From: Tipula vernalis
Taxonomy: Eukaryota > Arthropoda > Insecta > Diptera > Tipulidae
Assembly (NCBI GenBank): GCA_958295665.1
Contig: OY282560.1
Location: 149,102,091-149,166,090 of the forward strand
DNA length: 64,000 nt
Direction of reading: 5' to 3'
Below are positions 57,351 to 64,000 of this stretch, piece by piece. A program made the position numbers and the translations under genes. The notes under the pieces are model-generated. The model had not been told where the DNA came from and did no database searches. It saw nothing but the letters and a program-made list of their open reading frames with translations. The first letter of the stretch is position 1, and the number at the start of each line of letters is the position of its first letter.

Positions 57351-58390
57351 CATTATCTTTATTAACATAATTGTTTTTTGTAATTTTAATTTGTACTGAC
57401 TTGCGTGTTTGTGTTCTTTTTTCTGCGACTTTTTCCTTCAATCTAGCTACTGTAGCTAAGTATCCAGGGCATCCTTTGTAGGAGGCTGGATGTCTTTTTG
57501 ACTTGCAGTTTGCACAATATATTTCGCCTTTAATTATTTCCACATTGATTGCGCATTGTCCTGGTTCATGGTCTGCATGACATTTGACGCATCGGTATTT
57601 AAGATTGCAATTAGCAGCAACATGTCCAAATCTCTGGCATTAGTAGCATTGCATTATTGTGTCGGTTTTTTTTAAAGCTTCCCAAGAAACTTTCTGGTAG
57701 TTGATGGAGTTAATATTATATATTTGTCCCATATTAGTTTCGGGAGCGCATTGAACAATATATAAAGGTAGTTTTATATCCCTTTTTGTTGCATGTTTTG
57801 TCTTTAGTTGTGTTACGCTGATGACGTTGATGTTACTCGTATGTCCCTCAATTGCTGTTTTAATATCATTAGTGTTCTCATCTTCGTGAAGACCTTTTAA
57901 TACTATAGATTTTGGCCTTTCCATTTTTGGTGTTTACGTAAAGTATTTTGTATCACACTCTTTTAACACGTCCTTAGCTGTTTTATAATTGTCCAAGTTA
58001 TCTAATTGTAAAGTATGTTCATCTTTGCTCACACGTTTTACATTAAAGTTTTCGATTTTAGATCCTTTGATCAATGCAATCGTGTCATTAATTTCTTGGA
58101 AATGGATATGTATGGGTGGTGGCCGCATACTTCGTTTGGTTGTTGTTGTTGTCGTATTATTATTTGTGGTACTTGTATGTGCAACTACTTTTGTTGGTTT
58201 TGGCTTTTGTTGTTGCTGTTGTTATTGTTGTTTGTTAGCTGAATTATTTGATGTTGAATTTTTCTTTTTTTTTTTGTACTTTTTTGCTTTACAGTAATGA
58301 ACGGGTTTTCATCATCGCTTGCCATGGCATCATCGTCCACAATGTTTGCATCCTGCTGCTCCAGCTGTTCAAATCGGTTGGTGACCTCGA
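57337..58390 (-). pseudogene. Jockey-like Gag (ORF1), C-terminal part
   Basis: Nucleic-acid-binding Gag of a jockey-type LINE. From right to left: an acidic start (VDDDAMASDDENPF), a Gln/Asn-rich linker, then 58128-57934 with PPPIHIHFQEINDTI, 57924-57640 with RPKSIVLKGLHEDEN and KLPLYIVQCAPETN. The CCHC knuckles are CQRFGHVAANC, CVKCHADHEPGQC and CANCKSKRHPASYKGC (57650-57440). HeT-A/TART and jockey Gags have this order. Lesions: a frame change near 58220, a change near 57930, a TAA at 57640-57642 just before the first full knuckle and a shift near 57550. The first half of the gene is at 61890-62377, displaced by the 3.48 kb insertion. Confidence 0.75.
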
Positions 58391-58401
58391 TGCTGTCTAC
58401 A

Positions 58402-61400
58402 AGTGTTGTGCACTTACGCGTAAAAAATAATTTTTTACATACATTACGTAAAAAATTGTAAAATTCGGTAAAAATTGTAATTAATGTAAAATATTGAAAT
58501 AAATGTCAAAAATATTAAAAGTGATGCCATCTAAAAGAATTAAGAAATACTAGTACCACTAACATACACAAACCTCTCTAAAAATTTTCAATCGATTTTA
58601 ACGAAAATTATAATCAAAATAAAATAACAATGCAAAATTTATAATTATTAATTAATTAAATTATCATAATGAACATTGCATATGTTCAACAAACCAACAT
58701 GAATAATCAGTCATATTGATTAAACTAATTTCAACACAGTTGGGCATATTCGTGTAATTCCATTTTTATCATTTTTCAAATCAAAAATAAGATTCCTTTA
58801 ATAGAAATATGCACATAAAATCATTGAATAATGTTTTGATTAGTTAATTATGCTTTATCAGATAATAATTTTTATAGTAGGTAGGTATATATTCACGCTA
58901 GAATTTATCGCAATGCCATCTGTGGTTAGTTTTAGCAAATAAATCAAAAAATATTTTTAAGAGTGCATTTGCTGTTTACTAAACCCGCCGCAATTTTTGT
59001 GTATATTGAAAGAAATTCGCCTGCTTCTGCTCAAAATTATTTCGGATAATGTAAATTATTTCACAGAAATATGGGCATTATATTATGTTGGCCGCATGGC
59101 ATAACGATCTTGTGCAATTATACGATTGCAATTGTTTTATGCATTTTTGCTTGATTTGACCGGAAACATGATTTCCTAGAATCATTAAACTGCATAAAAT
59201 ACATAATCATTATTACTGACACTCTGACAGTCACAGTAAATAAGAAACGATGTAGCAGTGATAATATGGATGGAAGTGATTCTGATTGGAATTGGAATTA
59301 CCTATTGTACATGAATAAAAATATTGTGCCGAAAGAGAATTTAAATCGGAAGGATCATTCTCCCAAAAAGAATTCTCCCCAAAAGATTCTTCCAAAAGAG
59401 ACGTTCGTCCCGTTTTTATAACCTTTATATGAAATCAGCCGTATTATTTTATTTGTCCGCAACTTGCATTGTGCTATGTTTAACCCACTTAGACTAGAGC
59501 TAGGGGCTAGAAAATTTACACACCTTCCTAGGTTCGATGACAAAACTTTCTATTAAATTTTCACAGAGATGGGACGCCGGGGTCAAGGGTCCTCGATACA
59601 AAAAAAAGTTAAGATTTTTTTTTGTGTTTTGAATAATTTGCATACTTTCTCCCTTTCAACTACATCACTGGCTGTATAAATTTCAAAGTGATCGAAATTC
59701 AAATTGATCAGACAAATTGGTAAACGGGCTGATATTTGTCCGGACTGATTATTTGTCCTATTGGTGGAGTTGAAACATTTATCAATTTTTTATGAAAATA
59801 GATTTTTCGAAAAATTGATAAAATTTCAGTTTGTCTTAAAATTTGTACTCCGCTTCAGTAAAGAAGCTACTCGTACATAGTAGTCACATTTTGTAATGAT
59901 CGCTAGTAATAAAAATAATATTTATATAATTTCCATGAAGAAACGAATAGATCAGTAAAATCTCTCAAAGACGGAATTTCAAGGGACCGACAAAATTTTC
60001 CGGATTCCGGGTTTCAGGGGTGTGAAAAACAAAATATATGAATAAATGGAAAAATACTTGTTCAATATTTGAATATACCAATTATATATGAATAGATTTT
60101 GTGGAACTTTCAATTTGTATAACCCTTTATAGGTTATGTATTTGTTGTGCTCCATTTAAAATATGCACATATTTGTCTGATATTAATTTTTTTTTTTAAT
60201 TTTTTTGTGTATTTATCTTTTAAACTAAAATCATGTATTGTTTTCCCGTTTTTTTTTTATGAAATATTGTTTCAAACACACATTTGATTCCGACATTTCT
60301 AAGTTTAGGCATTTTTATTATTTATATTTTTTTATTAACCTATACAAAGTTGGCTAAAATTCCACCATTGGAGAGTTATTCTGACAAATTTTTGCTCTAC
60401 GAAAGAAATTTCGTCCGCGTCTCGCAAGATTCCGCGATAAAAGGTTCTTTTGCTATGAAATTAGGTTCAAAGGGACTTTTTTAAAACATATATTTTCGTG
60501 TCTGACGAGTTTCCGCGATAATCAGATTCCGCCTTTGAGATATTTGTAGTATCCTATCATGAGCTCCGGTGGAGTGGAAATTTTTCTCTACCGAAAATTT
60601 TATCAGAAATTCTGGCCGATTAAATTTTTTTTTTTTCGAACATACATAGTCTTACCCTGAACTCCAAATTTCACTAAACTTGTGAATTTGTGAATGTTCA
60701 TTCCTTCCAAAATTCGGGTTATTTAATAAGAAATTTACGGTGGAGATACAATTTCCACTCCTCCGGAACTCACGATAACGCCCATATGTGAGGTATATAG
60801 TCATAACACCGAAAGGAGCAAAATAAGGATAACGAAGAGGCAGTAAATTCGTAACCATAATTATAATTATCAACGGTATAGTTACTCAAAATTATATAAA
60901 TAACATTATGTATATAGTAAAACTGGTAATAAAAGAATAACAAATAAACTATAAAATCAGGAGATCGTAAAATAAAACATTTTAGGAAATTATAGTGAAA
61001 CATGACGGCGAGAACAAGAGAGGCGAAAACACCGAAAGTCGGAGTCAAAGATAGGCGCATAGCATTACAAATTTTCTCGCCCGCATCGCAAAGCACGCAC
61101 TGGGCAATGATATCGCAGGCACTTATGTTCCATCATGTGCGAAAATATTTAATTATGTTGAAATCCGATTTAGTGATTTTTCGAGTTTGCCGGTAGTGTG
61201 GCAGGTGGCAGCATCAGGTTAAGCTAATCGCATTTTTTTGCATAGAGTGCTTAAACCAAATGGGATTTAAGCTCGCTTGGACTTGGAGTAGTTGCCGTAA
61301 TTAATACCAACTGTGAATGCTATACGAGATAGATAGTTTTAATATTTTACAAAATAATTTTTTTTTTACAATCTAACATATAGTAATTGCGGTGGTAAAA

Positions 61401-61878
61401 GTTAAAAGTAAAACATACACAATCAAATTTTATAAATCAAATAGTATGATACCTACGTGTGAGATGGCGCAGAATAAATTATAATTATTTGAACCATGTA
61501 CATATGTAAATAGAGAAATTATTTTTTTAATAACATTTTCGAATAGATACAATTTTAATACATAAAAAACAGAATAAATTATTCCGTTTTTTATTAAATA
61601 AAATGCGTTTGGTCAGCATATTTTAAACATTTTATTTAAAAGACATAGTACAATCTACATTCAAATTAATTACAATAGATAGAGCTGTGAAATGGTTATA
61701 ATATCGACATAAAATTTTTTAATTCTGCTCTTTTCATTTAAATGTCACATTTCGCACAGAAGTCGCTAATTATTTACAATTTTTTACTTTGTAACGTAAA
61801 CAATTTCAGGTAAAAAATACAATTATTTACACGTAAATAATAGTGTAAATTACGCAATGTAATTTACGTGCACAATAC
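58402..61878. mobile_element. Mutator-like non-autonomous element in the gag gene (11-bp target duplication)
   Basis: 3477 bp flanked by a perfect 11-bp direct repeat TGCTGTCTACA (58391-58401 and 61879-61889). Removing it rejoins the gag frame. The ends are inverted: GTGTTGTGCACTTACG on the left and, reversed, GTATTGTGCACGTAAA on the right. Both are followed by subterminal GTAAA/TTACGT repeats. A 9-11 bp duplication with short TIRs fits Mutator/Rehavkus-type elements. I find no transposase; the interior is AT-rich and non-coding. Confidence 0.75.
60556..60777. repeat. Inverted repeat inside the Mutator-like element
   Basis: ATCATGAGCTCCGGTGGAGT and the following GGAAATTTT (60556-60584) match the complement of about 60748-60777 at roughly 24 of 29 bases, 190 bases apart. 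It may be a nested small MITE. Confidence 0.45.
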
Positions 61879-61889
61879 TGCTGTCTACA

Positions 61890-62377
61890 GTTAACTCTTT
61901 TCCAGGTATTGTTTGTATTTTTTGTTGTTGTAGTTTTTGTATTGTTTCTTTCATTTGTTCCATTTGTGTTTGGAATTGTGTTTCTATTTTGCTAATTTGT
62001 TGTTTTAGCCGATTATTTTCGGTGACCAATTTAATCCTCTCTGTTTCTAAAGAGTCACCGGTCAGAGATAATCGTGACCGTGATCTTCGTTCCCCTTTAG
62101 TTGGTACATCATACAATTTCTCCGTGGATTGTACCTTCTCTCACTTCTGTGTTGTCGCATTATTTGTTTGATCGTCTTTATTCATGTTTGTTGTTGATTC
62201 GTCATCAGAAACATAAATTTTATTTACCGTATCAATTGAATCTTCGTCCGTGTGTGCCCTTTTTGCTGCTGCCGATGCGCCAGATTGTATAGCGTCGGTT
62301 GACGCTATATTGTTGACCCCTGCCACGTTGGTATTGGTCACTTTATTCACAATAAAATTATTTATTATGTTTTCCAC
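61890..62377 (-). pseudogene. Jockey-like Gag (ORF1), N-terminal part
   Basis: Begins at ATG 62377 with a Thr/Ser/Asn-rich region (to 62141). After a frameshift it continues at 62116 with a basic stretch (KGERRSRSRLS) and a coiled coil (ENNRLKQQISKIETQ, MKETIQKLQQQK). The frame is cut at 61889 by the insertion and continues at 58390. On the minus strand the sequence just upstream (62395-62412) has CACAAACTCTCGTG, which resembles a motif repeated in the element's 3' region. Confidence 0.65.
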
Positions 62378-62608
62378 TTTTTAGTCTTAATATATCACGA
62401 GAGTTTGTGATTATTGCAAAAATTTAAATTTAAATACACTACATATATGGAACTATTTCACTTTTCACTTTACCGGTTTTTAAAATTTCTTACATACTGC
62501 TACACTCTACCGTTATAAATTTTACCGTTACGAACACGTTTTAATTGAAAAATAATTTTTAATGCCAAAAAAAATGTTTATGGAATTATGATTCACTTAT
62601 ATTGTAAT

Positions 62609-63572
62609 ATATAGTTTATATTACGCATACAATTGTATTGCGTACCAAAATAAAAATAAAAATATATAAAATAATCATATAAAACGCTTACCGCTATTCA
62701 CCAAAAAAAAAAACATTTCCAAATCGAATGTTCGATTTTTTTACAGTTTTCTTTTTTATGGTTCGAGAATTCGAGCACGTTTTAATTTTCACTGGATATA
62801 TAGTACAACACGAGAGTCTGTGCGTATTTATTTATTTATCACTACTGTACAACACGGAAAGTCTGTGTGTATCATATTTTTTTGGTTCACGTGCAATTCA
62901 CTAAAACTAGAATATCTTAAAAACTACTAGGGGTGTAATTGTCCCGTTCACTAATTATTTATCACTATCTTAATAGCTATCCAAAACCATCACTATAACT
63001 TTAAAATTCGAAAAAAAAATTGTATATCAAAAAATTTTCAAAAATAAAACTATAGCTACTAGATATCACTAATTATCATAACACTAATTGAATTAAAACT
63101 AAATAAATGACTTATTGTTCATTTATATTATACACTATTCACTATATAATGACTTATTGTTCATTATTATTACTAATTATCACAGATCACATGTTTTCAA
63201 AAAAATTTTTTTATTGAAAAAAATATTTTCAACACCGGTAAATTTATTATTTTATTTATTTTTTAAGAGCACTTGAATTTATGATGTTGTTCATCCAACG
63301 ATCGATCACAGAATTGACGAATTGATTACTTCAGTAATCGAAAGAAACGATGTACAGTTAAAAGCTCCCGCAATATCCATTAAAGTACCCACAAGGAACT
63401 CTTAGTAAGTATTTCGCACGGTGATGAGTGGCGATATAGGTAAATAATGATGTCTAATAAATCTGTTTACCATTCCTCCTACCTAATAATCGCTGAAAAG
63501 GTGTAGCAACTGGTTCCTAATGATCCCTTCGGCAGGAAAAATCTTATCAGGACCACCAGTTTTGTATGGTGC
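62609..63572 (-). mobile_element. 3' region of gag-only jockey-like element, copy 1
   Basis: Same sequence as 57350-56058, including the RT scraps and the same RT deletion, so the deletion predates both copies. Its 3' end (62609) lies about 230 bases upstream of the gag start of copy 2 on the same strand, a head-to-tail arrangement. At 63572 homology to copy 2 stops and unrelated Env-like sequence starts, consistent with 5' truncation on insertion. Confidence 0.65.
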
Positions 63573-63597
63573 CAAGGAGAAATTCTATACAACCCAG

Positions 63598-64000
63598 AAC
63601 TTCAGGTGTGATAATTTGATTTGTTAAGTCCCAATCGGGATTAGCGATACCAATGTTAGCGGTCGCAGTGGCGCCATAATTACTATTGATTATGCCACAA
63701 CCAGAAAGTGCACAGATAGAAACAGCTCACCCGTCTCTCTTTTCGTGAAGATAAACTTGCCATTAGGTAGACGAAGGATATAGGTACAACAGAAAGGCTA
63801 TTAATTTTCTCACAAAACTTTCATCTAGATATTTTGTGAGCCGATCTTAAGCTCTTCTTATAATTCTGGGCGAATCGTTATTGTTGATATTCTCGAATTG
63901 GGTTTCATACTGGTTGGCCTCGCGCTGGGTAAGAATTCCAAACACATCTCCTAAGATAATGCCTGTTGTGTCTCCTAAACCGCGCTTCACTCGTCGACGT
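63598..64000 (-). pseudogene. Env-like fragment of an insect errantivirus-type retroelement
   Basis: The minus frame entering at 64000 shows a furin-type site (RRRVKR) followed by Gly-Leu and a hydrophobic run, the layout of an envelope cleavage site and fusion peptide in insect endogenous retroelements. A stop follows near 63850 and other frames carry only pieces, so this is a broken remnant. The rest of the element, if present, lies beyond the window. Confidence 0.45.

Noticed and set aside
59355..61196. Small open frames inside the Mutator-like element
   Set aside because: Short, low-complexity, without motifs; no sign of a MuDR-type transposase.
56058..63572. The two 1 kb direct repeats as LTRs of one LTR element with gag between
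   Set aside because: The repeats contain RT coding scraps and start at different joins (gag end versus Env-like DNA), which fits LINE copies with 5' truncation, not LTRs.
1..64000. CRISPR arrays, operons, bacterial promoters
   Set aside because: The content is eukaryotic; the only regular tandem repeat (46563-47375) has no spacers.

Overview
The window is nuclear DNA of an insect, most likely a dipteran. It is AT-rich, the two host genes have short introns (62 and 74 bp), and the mobile elements are families common in insects (CR1-, R1-, LOA/I- and jockey-like LINEs, BEL/Pao and Ty3 LTR elements, mariner, Helitrons). I cannot name the species. Only two genes look like host genes: a pair of molybdo-flavoenzymes of the aldehyde oxidase type. 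AOX-A is on + (6253-10127) and AOX-B on - (39674-43500). They point tail to tail, both look intact, and about 29.5 kb of layered transposons separates them. They keep different introns.

Layout. 1-3479: CR1-like LINE on -, running off the window edge. 3986-4389: remnants of LTR elements. 6253-10127: AOX-A. 11240-13540: decayed R1-like LINE (-). 13868-16090: BEL/Pao pol pseudogene (+) whose RT catalytic segment is deleted. 16770-20113: LOA/I-like LINE with RNase H (+). 20629-25143: nest of LTRs from one Ty3-like family with a SAP-domain Gag and a tRNA-Leu primer site, interrupted by a 2.6 kb non-coding insertion with a perfect 4-bp target duplication. 25607-about 30.9 kb: decayed Helitron (-). 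31.2 kb: tRNA-like SINE. 31.55-38.75 kb: large element with terminal inverted repeats of about 425 bp encoding a FEN1/XPG-like nuclease protein; a Harbinger-like MITE sits inside it. 39674-43500: AOX-B. 44.2-46.55 kb: LINE RNase H, mariner and Ty3/mag-type remnants. 46563-47375: 174-bp tandem array. 47458-49413: DDE-type transposase pseudogene. 49494-54371: nearly intact Helitron with both termini visible and one amber codon. 54.6-56.05 kb: fold-back DNA and a deleted mariner. 56058-63572: two head-to-tail copies of a jockey-like element that keeps gag but only scraps of RT, split by a 3.48 kb Mutator-like insertion with an 11-bp target duplication. 63598-64000: Env-like fragment (-).

How it fits together. 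The AOX pair is the stable frame and everything else is accumulated mobile DNA at different stages of decay. Two parts deserve most attention. One is the nuclease-encoding TIR element, which does not fit a common insect transposon class. The other is the gag-only LINE family, whose head-to-tail copies and loss of RT resemble HeT-A-type retrotransposons.
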